From positions 186,001-250,000 of the forward strand of contig NZ_JNFD01000002.1 in the NCBI RefSeq assembly GCF_000756375.1: 64,000 nucleotides of DNA, written 5' to 3'. Under the pieces are notes generated by a model. That model made no database searches and had not been told where the DNA came from. It saw nothing but the letters and a program-made list of their open reading frames with translations. Below, piece after piece: positions 25,097-37,200 of this stretch. Numbering within the stretch: position 1 is the stretch's first letter; each line of letters begins with the position of its first letter. The DNA comes from Sphingopyxis sp. LC81. GTDB taxonomy: Bacteria > Pseudomonadota > Alphaproteobacteria > Sphingomonadales > Sphingomonadaceae. Position numbers and translations under genes: made by a program.

Positions 25097-27334
25097 TCAG
25101 AATTTTACCCGGGCTTCGAGGCCATAGGTTCGCGGTTCGTTGTAGAGTGTTGCGGTGGTCCTGCCGGGGATGCGGAAATCAAAGAGATTGTAGGTCGCGT
25201 TGGTCAGATTCTTGCCCCACAGCGCGACTTCCAGTTCGCCGAGGCCGCCGAGTTTGATGTCGCCGAGCGTCAGCCTGCCGTTGAGCAGCAGCGCCTTGTC
25301 CGCCTTGACCGTCACCGTGCCGTTGGGGATGTAGTTCCCGGCGGTATCGAGACCGACATAAGCGCGCAGTTCGCCAAAGGAAAAGGCGGGAAAGACATAG
25401 TCGGCCGAGAAGGACGCCGCATGTTTCGGGGTGAAAGCGGAAGACGCCTGTTCGATCACACCGGTGAATATATTCTGCACCGGCGTGGGCGCGGCGTCTG
25501 TGTAGACATAGTTCGCAGACAGCGACAGGCCGCGCACCGGAACGAGCGTGATGTCGGCCTCAAGCCCCTTGATCTTGCGCTTTTCGGGCGCGTTGACCGT
25601 TTCGGTATTCGATATGAAAACGGGATTCAGGAAATCGACCTGCTGGTTCGAGAGGCGGCTCATATAGGCGGCGACGTTGACGCGCAGTTTGCGGTCGAAC
25701 AGGTCGGCCTTGACCCCGGCCTCCCACGCCGTCAGCTCTTCCTCGCCAAACGTGCGCAAGATGACCGAGCGGGTGTTGGCGCCGCCGGCGCGATAGGCGC
25801 GGCTCCACTTCACATAGGCGTTGATGTCCTCGCTGAAGTCATAGGCGATCGTCGCCATCGGATCGACGCGGCTCGAATCGAAGACGAAATCCAGGTTCGG
25901 GTTCACCCCCGCGATGAACAGCAGGCGGCCGTCCTTGTGATCGTCGGTGTAGCGCGCGCCGGCGGTAATGTGCAGCCCGTGCAGCGCTTCGGGCGACCAT
26001 GTCGCCTGCCCGAACAGCGCCTTGGATTTGACATCGACCTGTGCTGCGCGATCGGGAAGACGGGTCGCGCCGCCGTCGGGCGAAGGCGCGGGGAAGAAAT
26101 TGACCCCGGTCAGCGTCGAATTGAGCGTTCCCAGCGAATAGACGATCGCCTCGTCCTGACCCTCTTCCTCGAAATAATAGGCGCCGACGACGAATTTCAG
26201 TTCGCCGACATCGCCGACGAGCTGGACCTCCTGGCTGAACTGGTTCTGCTTCACATTGGCATAGCTGAGGCGGGCGAAGCGGCGGTTTGGCCCCCACGTC
26301 GTGTTCGATCCCTCGTCGGTGTCGAGCTGGGTCGAATCGAGATTGCGCCAGGCCGAGATCGAGCGGATCGTCAGCGCGTCGCTGACATCCCATTCGGCGG
26401 TCAGGCTGTGGCCCTTCGCCTCCTGCGGATTGCGGAAGACGGGGAAACCGAAGCGCCCGGTTCGCACGCGGCCGGTATCGAGCTTGATGAAGGATGGCGT
26501 GACCGCGGGCGACTGGGTCGAAGCCGTGATGTAATGATAATAGCCCGTCGATTTGTCGCGTGAGAGATCATAGGCATAGAGCAGCGACAGATTGTCGGCC
26601 AACCGCCAGAGCGCCGAGATCTTGAAGCCGTATCGCTTGATCTCGCTATAATCGAGCGCGCCGGGCAGCGGATTATCCACCAGTCCGCCGCGTCCCTCGA
26701 AAACGCCGTCGACCTTGACGCTGAGGCCCGCCGCTTCGGGCAGGTTCACGTGCGCGGCGAACGAGCGGCCGCGATAATTGCCGATGCCGGCCTTGAGGTC
26801 GGCGCTCGCCTCGCCGGTCGGCTTTTTCGACACCACGCTGATCGCGCCGCCGATCGTGTTGCGACCGAAGAGCGTGCCCTGCGGCCCGCGCAGCACCTCG
26901 ATGCGCTCGATGTCGGCGAGCTCCATGCCGAGCCCCGACACGCGGCCGAGATAGACGCTGTCGATATAGATGCCGACCGTGGGATCGCGGCTGACCTGTG
27001 TGGCGTCGACCGGGACCAGCCCGCGCATGCCGATGCTGACGGCGGAGACGCGGCCGACGAACGGCGCGATGCGGATCGATGGGACCGTTCCGGTGAAGAG
27101 GTCGGAAAGCGAGCCAATGCCCTTTTCTTCGAGCGTCTCCGCGCTGAGCGCCACCATCGAGATCGGCGTATCCTGAAGATTTTCTTCGCGCTTCTGAGCG
27201 GTCACCACGATGTCGGCGACGCCGACGGTCTGATCCTCCGTGCTTTGCTGCGCGGCCGCGGGCGTTACCGCGAGCCAGGTCGCGGCCGATGCCGCGAGTG
27301 CGATACGTGACAGGCGCAATCCTTCTATCGACAT
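25097..27334 (-). CDS. TonB-dependent receptor (TetR-controlled module 1)
   Basis: 745 residues, with GGGAGGGAGAG before ATG 27332-27334. Signal peptide to about AAA-Q29; TonB-contact segment 'DIVVTAQKREENLQDTPISM' at 41-60; plug motifs 'VGIYIDSVYLGRVSG' and 'RIEVLRGPQGTLFGRNTIGGAISVV'; C terminus 'PRTYGLEARVKF'. Transcribed leftward with the secreted phosphatase gene behind it. The 107-bp gap to the divergent TetR gene holds one strong palindrome. The pairing with a phosphatase suggests uptake or processing of a phosphorylated ligand, but this is inference. Confidence 0.94.
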   Translation of the reverse strand: MSIEGLRLSRIALAASAATWLAVTPAAAQQSTEDQTVGVADIVVTAQKREENLQDTPISMVALSAETLEEKGIGSLSDLFTGTVPSIRIAPFVGRVSAVSIGMRGLVPVDATQVSRDPTVGIYIDSVYLGRVSGLGMELADIERIEVLRGPQGTLFGRNTIGGAISVVSKKPTGEASADLKAGIGNYRGRSFAAHVNLPEAAGLSVKVDGVFEGRGGLVDNPLPGALDYSEIKRYGFKISALWRLADNLSLLYAYDLSRDKSTGYYHYITASTQSPAVTPSFIKLDTGRVRTGRFGFPVFRNPQEAKGHSLTAEWDVSDALTIRSISAWRNLDSTQLDTDEGSNTTWGPNRRFARLSYANVKQNQFSQEVQLVGDVGELKFVVGAYYFEEEGQDEAIVYSLGTLNSTLTGVNFFPAPSPDGGATRLPDRAAQVDVKSKALFGQATWSPEALHGLHITAGARYTDDHKDGRLLFIAGVNPNLDFVFDSSRVDPMATIAYDFSEDINAYVKWSRAYRAGGANTRSVILRTFGEEELTAWEAGVKADLFDRKLRVNVAAYMSRLSNQQVDFLNPVFISNTETVNAPEKRKIKGLEADITLVPVRGLSLSANYVYTDAAPTPVQNIFTGVIEQASSAFTPKHAASFSADYVFPAFSFGELRAYVGLDTAGNYIPNGTVTVKADKALLLNGRLTLGDIKLGGLGELEVALWGKNLTNATYNLFDFRIPGRTTATLYNEPRTYGLEARVKF

Positions 27335-27379
27335 ATGCTCTCCCTCCCGTTTTGCGCGGATATTTGTTCCCGCGTCGAC

Positions 27380-27401
27380 TCACCTACTAATGAGTAGGTG
27401 A
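27380..27401. promoter_or_regulatory. TetR operator: perfect 9-bp-arm palindrome
   Basis: TCACCTACT (27380-27388) - AATG - AGTAGGTGA (27393-27401), centred between the divergent TonB receptor and TetR genes. Length, symmetry and position are those of a TetR-family operator controlling both. The half-site ACCTAC/GTAGGT is related to, but distinct from, the sites before the sister receptor at 28842-28883. Confidence 0.85.
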
Positions 27402-27441
27402 ATTTGTAATCGGGGAAGGGAGATTTGCAAGCGGCATTCGG

Positions 27442-28092
27442 ATGCGCCAAATAGCCGCGATGAATATGACGATTCCGATCCCGTCGACGCGCAAGGAGCG
27501 CGCGGATGCGACCCGCGAGGCCATCCTGCACGAGGCCGAACGGGTGTTTGCCGCGACGGGCTTCAGGGCCGCGCGCCTTGAGGATATGGCCGATGCGGTC
27601 GGCATTCGCCGGCCCTCGCTGCTTCATCATTTCTCGACGAAAAAGATGCTGTACGATGCCGTCGAGCAGCGCATTTTCGAGGCTATGCACATGGCTTGCG
27701 AGGCGCGAACCGCGGATGTCGAGGATCCGACCGCCAAGTTGCTCGCCCATCTGGACGCCTGGCTCGACTTTTTCGTCGGTCGCCCGACGGCCGCCCGAAT
27801 TCTTCAGCGCCTCGTCGCCGATACCGCCGTTCAGCAGGGCAACCCGATGGAGTTCTCTTCGGTCGCGCTAGAGGACATGGACCGGACGCTGGCCTATGGC
27901 ATCGCACAGGGTGTGTTTGTTCCGCTTTCGACGATGACCTTTATCAACGGCGTGGCTGGCGGCATTCTCTTCTTCGTCTGCAACAGCCGCCAGGTCGGCG
28001 AACAGCGGCGTTATGAACCGTCCGATCCGGCGGATCAGGCGGTCTTCAGGACTTTGCTGCACAAGCTCGCACGCGCCGCCGTGCTGCCCTGA
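27442..28092 (+). CDS. TetR-family transcriptional regulator (module 1)
   Basis: Up to 216 residues. The N-terminal TetR domain is clear: 'RADATREAILHEAERVFAATGFRAARLEDMADAVGIRRPSLLHHFSTKKMLYDAVEQRI'; recognition helix 'IRRPSLLHHFSTK'. The C-terminal ligand domain ends 'DQAVFRTLLHKLARAAVLP'. The start is unclear: ATG 27442, 27460 and 27466 are in frame and none has a good ribosome site. It is divergent from the TonB receptor it presumably represses. Its recognition helix closely resembles that of the paralogous TetR at 28138-28764 (IRRPS shared), consistent with related operators. Confidence 0.9.
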   Translation: MRQIAAMNMTIPIPSTRKERADATREAILHEAERVFAATGFRAARLEDMADAVGIRRPSLLHHFSTKKMLYDAVEQRIFEAMHMACEARTADVEDPTAKLLAHLDAWLDFFVGRPTAARILQRLVADTAVQQGNPMEFSSVALEDMDRTLAYGIAQGVFVPLSTMTFINGVAGGILFFVCNSRQVGEQRRYEPSDPADQAVFRTLLHKLARAAVLP

Positions 28093-28137
28093 CACCGGTG
28101 TTGCCGGGGAACGGCAAAAACCGCCTTGGCATCGCGT

Positions 28138-28764
28138 CTAGCCGGGGGTGGCCGGAGCGACGGCTGCGCGGGTCAGCAAGTGAAGCAGCTCGCGGAAACT
28201 TTCGAGTTCCGCGGGGTCGGCGGCGTCATAGCTGCGGTTCGAACCGAGTTGCTTGCTGTTGCAGACATAGAAGAGCGAGCTCGATCCCACCGCGTTGACG
28301 ACATGCATCGGCGGCAGTGGACGAAAGTCACCGACGGCGACGCCCTCGTTCACCACGACCTCGACATCGCGCAGCAATATGTTCGAGAATTGCGTGGGGT
28401 CGCCGCGGCGCGGTGAGACGTCGGCGACGAGACGCTGGATGATCCGCGCCGCGGTCGGCCGCGCGACGAGAAAGTCGAGCCACCCGTCGAGGAGCGCTAG
28501 CAATTTGTCGATCGGCTTGTCGTGCTGCGCGATGTGGGCGAGTGCTTCGCGGTGCATGGAGGCGAAGATGTCCTCCTCGACCGCGTCATAAAGCTCCTGC
28601 TTGTTCGAGAAATAATAGACGATCGATGGGCGGCGGATGCCGACCGCGGCCGCGACGTCCTCAAGCCGTGCCGTGGTGAAGCCGACCTCGGCGAAAACCG
28701 TCTCGGCCGCCTCGAGGATTGCCTGACGCGTCGCTTCGCCGCGCGCGTGCCTGATGGGCTTCAT
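28138..28764 (-). CDS. TetR-family transcriptional regulator (module 2)
   Basis: 208 residues from ATG 28762-28764 (an in-frame TTG lies two codons upstream). 'GEATRQAILEAAETVFAEVGFTTARLEDVAAAVGIRRPSIVYYFSNKQELYDAVEEDIF' is the DNA-binding domain. The ligand domain shares blocks with the module 1 TetR ('LDGWLDFLVARPTAARIIQRLVAD' versus 'LDAWLDFFVGRPTAARILQRLVAD'), so the two are paralogues from duplication. It is divergent from the TonB receptor at 28935; tandem palindromes between them are its probable operators. Tail-to-tail with the first TetR, 45 bp apart. Confidence 0.92.
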   Translation of the reverse strand: MKPIRHARGEATRQAILEAAETVFAEVGFTTARLEDVAAAVGIRRPSIVYYFSNKQELYDAVEEDIFASMHREALAHIAQHDKPIDKLLALLDGWLDFLVARPTAARIIQRLVADVSPRRGDPTQFSNILLRDVEVVVNEGVAVGDFRPLPPMHVVNAVGSSSLFYVCNSKQLGSNRSYDAADPAELESFRELLHLLTRAAVAPATPG

Positions 28765-28841
28765 GCTCAATGCTCAAAAACCTTTCGTGTCAGCGCCTGT
28801 GAAGCGCGCTCCCTTTTGGCGCAATCAAATCCTGCTTGCAA

Positions 28842-28883
28842 TCTACCTGCATGAAGGTAGAAATCTACCTACACGAAGGTAGA
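28842..28883. promoter_or_regulatory. two tandem TetR operators (TCTACCT-N6-AGGTAGA x2)
   Basis: Box 1: TCTACCT (28842-28848), spacer gcatga, AGGTAGA (28855-28861). Box 2: TCTACCT (28864-28870), spacer acacga, AGGTAGA (28877-28883). Arms are identical in both boxes while spacers differ. Box centres are 22 bp apart, about two helical turns, so two dimers would bind on the same face. Located 52 bp before the receptor start and 78 bp before the TetR start. Confidence 0.9.
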
Positions 28884-28934
28884 ATCGTGAAACGAGGCGA
28901 TCGCTCGCCCGAATGTTCGATGGAGGGGATTACG

Positions 28935-31115
<2,181 letters not shown>

Positions 31116-31129
31116 AAGGGGGATTCGCG

Positions 31130-32167
31130 ATGAGATATGCTGCCATGCTGCTCGGCGGCGTGCTCGCCCTGTCCCTGTCCGGCGTCGCACTCGGCGCCGG
31201 GCAGGGAGCGAAGGATTTTCGCGCGGGCACGCCGGACGTCGCCCGCACGCAAAAGGATTTCGCGGGCGGCACGAACGAGTTCCGCTTCGTCGTCATCGGC
31301 GATCGCACCGGCAAGCATCGCCCCGGGGTGTTCGAGGATGCGATGGACAAGGTCGAACAGCTCCGCCCCGATTTCGTGATCAACATCGGCGACCTGATCG
31401 AAGGCAATACCGAGGATCAGGCGCAGCTCGGCACGGAATGGGACGAGGTCAATGCCGCGATCAACCGGCTCAGCGTCCCTTTCTTCTACGTGCCGGGCAA
31501 TCACGACCTGACCAACGAGGTGCAGCGCAGCGAATGGCGCAAGCGTCTGGGCGCCGACTATTACAGCTTCACCTACAAGCGCGCGCTGTTCCTCGTCCTC
31601 AATACCGAGGATCCGCCGCAGCCAAAAATTGCGCGCATGGCGCTGTTCCAGCAATATGGCGGCGAGGCGATGAAGACCGTGTTCGAGGCGCTTCAGGGCG
31701 ATCCCGCAAAGGCCGAGGCGCTGTTTGCGAGCGACCCGAAGCTGGCCGAGCTGGCGGGCAAGATCCGTGGTTCGGAAAATGTCGCGTTCAGCGCCGATCA
31801 GGTGAAGATGGTGCGCGATGCGCTGGCGAAAAGCCCCAACGCGCGCTGGACCTTCGTGCTCATGCATCGGCCGGCGTGGAAGGTTGACTCGCCGGCGTTC
31901 CGCGAGATCGAGGGGCTTCTCAAGGACCGGCCGCATACCGTGCTCGCGGGGCATTACCACAAATATGCCTATGAGCAGCGCGGGGGGCATGATTATGTTC
32001 AGCTCGGCACGACGGGCGGAATGCCTGGCGGTGCGGCGGACGATCCCGCGGTGGTCGATCACGTCATGTGGGTTTCGGTCGCCGCCGGCGCGCCGCGTGT
32101 CAGCAATTTGAAGCTCGACGGCTTTTTCGCGAAGCAGGGGCCGTCACCGGTCGCCCCGGCCCGATGA
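31130..32167 (+). CDS. secreted calcineurin-like metallophosphoesterase
   Basis: 345 residues, AAAGGGGG before the ATG. Signal peptide (MRYAAMLLGGVLALSLSGVALGA). Metal-site motifs in order: D58 in 'IGDRTG', G87-D88 in 'NIGDLIEG', GNHD at 123-126, later 'LMHRPAW' and 'GHYHKY'. These are the five blocks of the calcineurin-type di-metal phosphoesterase fold. Acts in the periplasm on phosphomono- or diesters. It lies 14 bp after the TonB receptor stop and is certainly co-transcribed; the operon continues with an SDR and a second phosphatase. Confidence 0.9.
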   Translation: MRYAAMLLGGVLALSLSGVALGAGQGAKDFRAGTPDVARTQKDFAGGTNEFRFVVIGDRTGKHRPGVFEDAMDKVEQLRPDFVINIGDLIEGNTEDQAQLGTEWDEVNAAINRLSVPFFYVPGNHDLTNEVQRSEWRKRLGADYYSFTYKRALFLVLNTEDPPQPKIARMALFQQYGGEAMKTVFEALQGDPAKAEALFASDPKLAELAGKIRGSENVAFSADQVKMVRDALAKSPNARWTFVLMHRPAWKVDSPAFREIEGLLKDRPHTVLAGHYHKYAYEQRGGHDYVQLGTTGGMPGGAADDPAVVDHVMWVSVAAGAPRVSNLKLDGFFAKQGPSPVAPAR

Positions 32168-32223
32168 CACGGATAAATCGGCGCAGAAATTAGAATGGCC
32201 CGCATCATGGAGATTGTTTCGCA

Positions 32224-33009
32224 ATGAATTTCACTGACCTTTCGCCCGCGCTCGGCGCGCCCGGGACCGCTGTCATCGTCACCGGGGGGGCGTCGGGGAT
32301 CGGGCTCGCTTCGGCACGCGCGCTGGCGGCGGTTGGCCGGGCAGTCGCGCTCTGGGACATCAATTCAGGCAAGGCCGAGGCCGAGGCTGCGGCGATCGCC
32401 GAGGAGTTCGGCGCCAAGGCCATCGGTATCGGCATCGATCTGACCGATCTGGACGCCTATCCGGCGGCGATCGCCGCCAGCCGCGATGCGCTCGGTGCGC
32501 TGGGCGGGCTTGTCCACGCTGCGGGCATCGTCGACACCGCCTCGCTCGAAGGCATCACGCCTGAAAGCTGGGCGGCGGGCATCAACACGCACCTCCGCCC
32601 GCTCGCGCTGCTGACGCAGCAGCTCCACGGCGACTTTGCCGCCAATCCGGGGTCGGCGGTGGTCGCGATCACCTCGATCAACGCGACGCTCGGCAACGCG
32701 ATGAACCCGATCTACAGCGCGGCCAAGGGCGGGATGCTCTCGCTCGTCCGCTCGCTCGCCGACCGGCTGGCGCGCGACAAGATCCGGATCAATTCGGTGT
32801 CGCCCGGCCAGATCATGACGCCGATGATGAAGCCCGCAGTCGACAATTTGCCCGAGGGTTTTTTCGAAAAGCGCATCCTGCTCGAACGCATCGGCGTGCC
32901 CGAGGAAATCGGACGCGTCGTCCGTTTCCTGCTCTCGAACGAAGCGAGCTACATCACCGCCGCCGAACTCGTCGTCGACGGCGGCAATATCTCGTCGCAA
33001 CGCGGCTGA
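32224..33009 (+). CDS. SDR-family oxidoreductase
   Basis: 261 residues: TGGASGIG loop (about 21-28), 'ALWDIN' with the NAD-type Asp, 'VHAAGIVD' in place of NNAG, Ser in 'ITSINATLG', Y-S-A-A-K, 'SPGQIMTPMM', and 'ITAAELVVDGGNISSQRG' at the C terminus. No signal peptide, so cytoplasmic, unlike the two phosphatases around it. It could oxidise an alcohol released by dephosphorylation after uptake. The stop is 20 bp before the lipoprotein phosphatase gene. Confidence 0.88.
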   Translation: MNFTDLSPALGAPGTAVIVTGGASGIGLASARALAAVGRAVALWDINSGKAEAEAAAIAEEFGAKAIGIGIDLTDLDAYPAAIAASRDALGALGGLVHAAGIVDTASLEGITPESWAAGINTHLRPLALLTQQLHGDFAANPGSAVVAITSINATLGNAMNPIYSAAKGGMLSLVRSLADRLARDKIRINSVSPGQIMTPMMKPAVDNLPEGFFEKRILLERIGVPEEIGRVVRFLLSNEASYITAAELVVDGGNISSQRG

Positions 33010-33029
33010 GCGCAGGAAGGTATCTGACA

Positions 33030-34163
33030 ATGAGGAATGACGATCACCGGATGTGGCGGGCTGTCTTTGCGGCCGCATTGATCCTGACGCTGCCGGCATG
33101 CGCGACGGTCGACCAGCGGCCGGTGGCCGGCGCGGTTGCCGAACAGCCGGGTGTCATTCCCTTCACCGTCGCCAGCGTATCGGCGGATGGCACGATCAGC
33201 TGGTCGGCGCCGGGCGCAGGCCGGGTGACACTTTATGCGGGCACCGATTCCGCGGTGAGCGACCGGTCGAAACCGGTGGGGCAGGGCGATGCAACGGGCA
33301 GCATCCGCGTTTCCGGTCTAGCCGCCGGCAAGCGCTGGTTCTTCGCGCTCGTTCCCGATCGCGGCGCGCCGCTGGTCATCGCCGACCGCGGGCTTCATCT
33401 CAAGACGATCCCCAATTTGCGCGACGTCGGCGGCTACCGCACGACCGATGGCCGCTGGGTCAAGATGGGAATGATCTACCGTTCGGATCAGCTCGACCGG
33501 CTGAGCGATAGCGACCTCGGCGCGATGGGCGATCTTGGCCTCGCCCTCGTCGCTGACCTGCGCACCGCCAGCGAGCGCAGCCATGAACCCGATCGCCTGC
33601 CCGCCGGTGCCGAGCATCTGTTGCTCGACGTCGTCGCGGACAGCAAGGGCAGCGTTGGCGGCGACATGCGTCAGGCGATGGCAACGATCGCCGCGGGCAA
33701 GGGCGCAGAGATGCTGACCGAGGCGAACCGCGATTTCGTTTCGCTGGACAGCGCGCGCAGCGCCTATCGTACGCTGCTCTCCCGCATCGGCGCCGAAGGC
33801 GCCGGACCGACGCTGTATCACTGCACCTCCGGCAAGGACCGCACGGGTTGGGCGAGCGCGGTGATCCTGACGATCCTTGGCGTCCCGCGTGAAACGGTGA
33901 TGGCCGATTATCTGGCCAGCAATGACTATCTGCGCGTCAAGAATGACGCGACGATCGCCATGCTCGGTAAATTGCCGACGCCGATCGCGCGGGAAAATCT
34001 CGAGCCGGTATTGACCGTTCGCGCCGCCTATATTGAGGCGGCCTTCGCTGAAGTCGATAAACGTTATGGCTCGTTCGATCGCTATGTTCGCGAGGGGCTT
34101 GGCCTCGATGATGCAGCGATCGACCGGCTTCGCACGACCTTGCTGGCGGGGGTGCCGCAATAG
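33030..34163 (+). CDS. lipoprotein tyrosine/lipid phosphatase, PtpB-like
   Basis: 377 residues, AGGAAGG upstream. The lipobox L-P-A-C24 follows a hydrophobic stretch, so it is a lipoprotein. Residues about 40-115 form an extra beta domain (fibronectin III-like: 'GTISWSAPGAGRVTLYAG ... WFFALVPDRG'), absent from the shorter paralogue at 24181. The phosphatase part begins 'NLRDVGGYRTTDGRW' (129-143) and has P-loop H-C265-T-S-G-K-D-R-T-G. Periplasmic or outer-membrane phosphomonoesterase. Last gene of the module 2 operon. Confidence 0.9.
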   Translation: MRNDDHRMWRAVFAAALILTLPACATVDQRPVAGAVAEQPGVIPFTVASVSADGTISWSAPGAGRVTLYAGTDSAVSDRSKPVGQGDATGSIRVSGLAAGKRWFFALVPDRGAPLVIADRGLHLKTIPNLRDVGGYRTTDGRWVKMGMIYRSDQLDRLSDSDLGAMGDLGLALVADLRTASERSHEPDRLPAGAEHLLLDVVADSKGSVGGDMRQAMATIAAGKGAEMLTEANRDFVSLDSARSAYRTLLSRIGAEGAGPTLYHCTSGKDRTGWASAVILTILGVPRETVMADYLASNDYLRVKNDATIAMLGKLPTPIARENLEPVLTVRAAYIEAAFAEVDKRYGSFDRYVREGLGLDDAAIDRLRTTLLAGVPQ

Positions 34164-34175
34164 CCGCCGCGTTTG

Positions 34176-34200
34176 CGTCCGGCTCTGTAAAGCGGACGCT
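34176..34200. other. hairpin between convergent genes
   Basis: GCGTCCG (34176-34182) and CGGACGC (34194-34200) can form a 7-bp stem in the 61-bp gap between the convergent phosphatase and CHAT genes. No T-tract on either side, so termination is only a possibility. Confidence 0.25.
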
Positions 34201-34224
34201 CGGGCTCGGTGATACTGCCCTGTG

Positions 34225-37200
34225 TCAATTGTCTGTCGCAATCAGGGTGAATGGCGCCCAGGCGGCGGGATGCGCCCAGTCACTGGTCCAGCCTTCCACC
34301 ACGGTGCCGTCTTCGCGCCTGCCCGATCGGATCGCGCGCATGGCCGACTGGAAGGCCGCCGCCTTGCCTGCCTTCCGGTTCCGCGCCGCGTTGACGAGTG
34401 TTTCGACCGTGAGCGCGGCCGTGACCCTGTCGCCGACGCGCCAGCGGCTCGCGAGCAGTGCGTCGGTGCCGGCATAGAGGAATGAACGTGCCAGAGCCGA
34501 TAGGGCGTCGGCCCCGCCAGGCCCTTCGGTCGTTCCCGTGTTGCAGGCCGACAGAATGACCCACTCGGCCGAGAGGTCGAGTTCGGCGGCTTCGGCGGCG
34601 GTCAATATACCGTCGTCGGCGGATGTCGCGTGGCCCGGGGGTGTGAAGATCAGGCCGGGCTCGGCGAAACCTTCGATCTCGCCGGGCAATATCCCATGCG
34701 TGGCAAAAGCGACGATGCGCGCGTCGCGCAATCGCCTGTTCGTTCGGACGGCGGTCTCGGTGGCATCGGGGCCGAGGTGGATTGCGTCGACATCGGCGCC
34801 GAGCACGCGCGCCATCGCGTTCAGCTCGACCTCGGTGCCGGGAAGCGAAGGAAGCGCGCGCAGGCGTTCGGGGTCGGCGAGCGCGGCGCCGATCGCTCCG
34901 GTTTGCGGCGATAGTCCTGTGGCCGCGGCCCGTTTGCTCCCCGCTTTGGCCAGCACCGGTGCGCCATAACCGATGAAGGGACGTGCGTTTCGCCCGGCCG
35001 GCCGCCGCTTTCCCGTCCGCAAGGATTCGACCGACGGCAGGTTGACGATCGCGAATCGATCACCGAGCCAGGGGGTAGCGGCGATCGCCTTCTCGGTGTC
35101 TGGGCCTTTGGGCTCGGCGGTGATGAAGGCGGCGAAGGGAAGGTCGGCGAGCGTGCCCGAAGTCGTCACATAGAGGGTCTTTACATCCTGGAGCAGCGGC
35201 TCATGCGGCTTGACGAGGAAGCGATAGAGATCCCAGGCGTAGCGGCGCTCGAACAGCGGCGACGCGGTCCAGATGCCGCTGCAAGTCTGGGGATCGACCT
35301 CGCAGCGAAACGCTTCGATCGTGCCGCGCAGGAAGGATTGCAGCCGCGGCACCGCGTGCCAGCTCGCCCCCTTGGTCGTCACGACAAAGGTGAAATCATA
35401 AAGTTCGCCTTCGGTGACGAGAAGCAGCGCCTCGCCCGGACGCAGGCGGCGACGCACCTCGTCTTCGCTCAGGGGCTGGGGCAGCGCGAGGCGCGCGTAA
35501 TCGGGGTAGGAGCGACGCAGCCGGGCGTCGATTTCACCAAGTTCCCGGCCCAGCGTCCCGATCCTGTCCTTCAAATTCTCGGCGGCGTCGGGCGCGCCGA
35601 TCATCGCCGTGCCAAGGGTGTGGTTGAGGTTGCGGATTTCCGACGCCAGATCCTGCTGGCGTCGCACCAGCCGGGCGAGCGGGGTATCGCCCAGCGCTTC
35701 GCGGGCGACGATACCGGCCAGCGCGCGGGTCGATGCGCTCGATGCCAAATCCTGCGCAATGCGGAAGGATTCGGATCGCAGCTTCGCTTCCTCGCTCCGG
35801 ACCTGCGTCGCCCGATTGGCGTTGAGGGTGAGCGCCAGCGCGAAGGCACCGGCACCCGAGGCGTCGGACCAGCCGCCTTCGCTGATGGCAGCGGCGACCG
35901 CGCGCTCACCCGCGCTCGCCCCCGCCACATCCCGCGCCGACAGCACGCGCGTTCGTTCCGCGCGCGCCCGTGCGACCGCACCGCGCATAAGGCTGACATA
36001 TTCGGGCGAAGCGGGATCCTGGCGCGCGATCGATCGGGCCAGTGCCATCGACGCGATCGCGACATAGCGGTGACCGGGATCGAGCGAGCCGGTCGCGAGC
36101 GCCAGCGCGCGCCGTTGATAATCGATCGCAGCGTCGGCCTTGCCCTGCTTGGCGAGGATCGCGCCCATTCGGCCGAGGTCGGCGATATTCTCTTCCAGGC
36201 TGCTCTCGGGAAGCGCGGAACGCAGGGCGATGACGCGTGCCTGCAGCGCGCTGGCATCGTCATATTTCGCGCTCTTGATGAGCAGGCCGACGAGATTGCC
36301 GAGCGAGCGGAGCGTGTCGGGATTGCCCGCTCCCAGATGGCGCTCGCGGATCGCGATCGCCTGGCGCAGCCGGACCTCGGCTTCCAGCTCCTGCCCTTGA
36401 CGGTCGAGGTTGGTCGACAGCAAGGCGAGCGTTCGCGCGGACCCAGGGCTTTCACGCCCCTTCGTGCGGACGAGGGTTTCGAGATTGCGGCGATAGATCG
36501 CCTCGGCGCCCGGCAGGTCGCCCATTTCCTCGAGGTTCAGCGCAAAATCATTATATTCCTCGAGGACGAACGGGTCCTCGGCGCCCAGCGCCAGCCTGCC
36601 ATATTCGATGGCCTTCTGGATTGCCGTCGAGGCTTCCGGCCGGCGGCGCTGCCCGGCGAGCACTTCGCCCAGGGTGCCCCACGCCGCCGACAATGATCGC
36701 GCTTCCTCATCCGATGGTGTGAGCAGTTCGATCGCGCGGCGCGCACTGGCTTCGGCCTCCGCATAGCGGCCGCGTACACTCTGGACGAGCGCGAGCCGCC
36801 GCAACGCCGCGGCGTGCGCGGCGCGGTCGCCGAGCCGCTCGCGAATGCCGACAGCGTCCCGCATCAGCGTTTCGGCGGTGTCAGCGCGGCCGGTCAGATA
36901 GAGAATGTTCGCGAGCATCTCCATGTCGGTTGCGGCGTCGGGCGATCGGTCCCCGGCCGATCGCCGGGCCATCCGTGCCCGAACCGCGGCTTCGGCCTTG
37001 ACGAACCTGCCGCCATCGATGAGTTCGCGGATCTCCTTTTCGGTATCGCTGACCATGGCGATGCTCGCCGGGTCTGGCGGCGCTGAATCGCCTTGCCGTT
37101 CACGGGCGGGAGCGCGCGCTTCCGCACCGCGGCGGAGTAATGTGGCAAGCTGGTAGAGCGACGCGCGGGTGTCGGCGTGATCACGCCCGAGCATGCGAGC

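Noticed and set aside
34225..36696. Long open frames on the plus strand opposite the CHAT gene (and similar long frames opposite most other genes)
   Set aside because: High GC content keeps the antisense frames open. Their translations are Arg/Ala/Asp-rich without domain motifs, lack ribosome sites, and lie fully inside genes with clear families.
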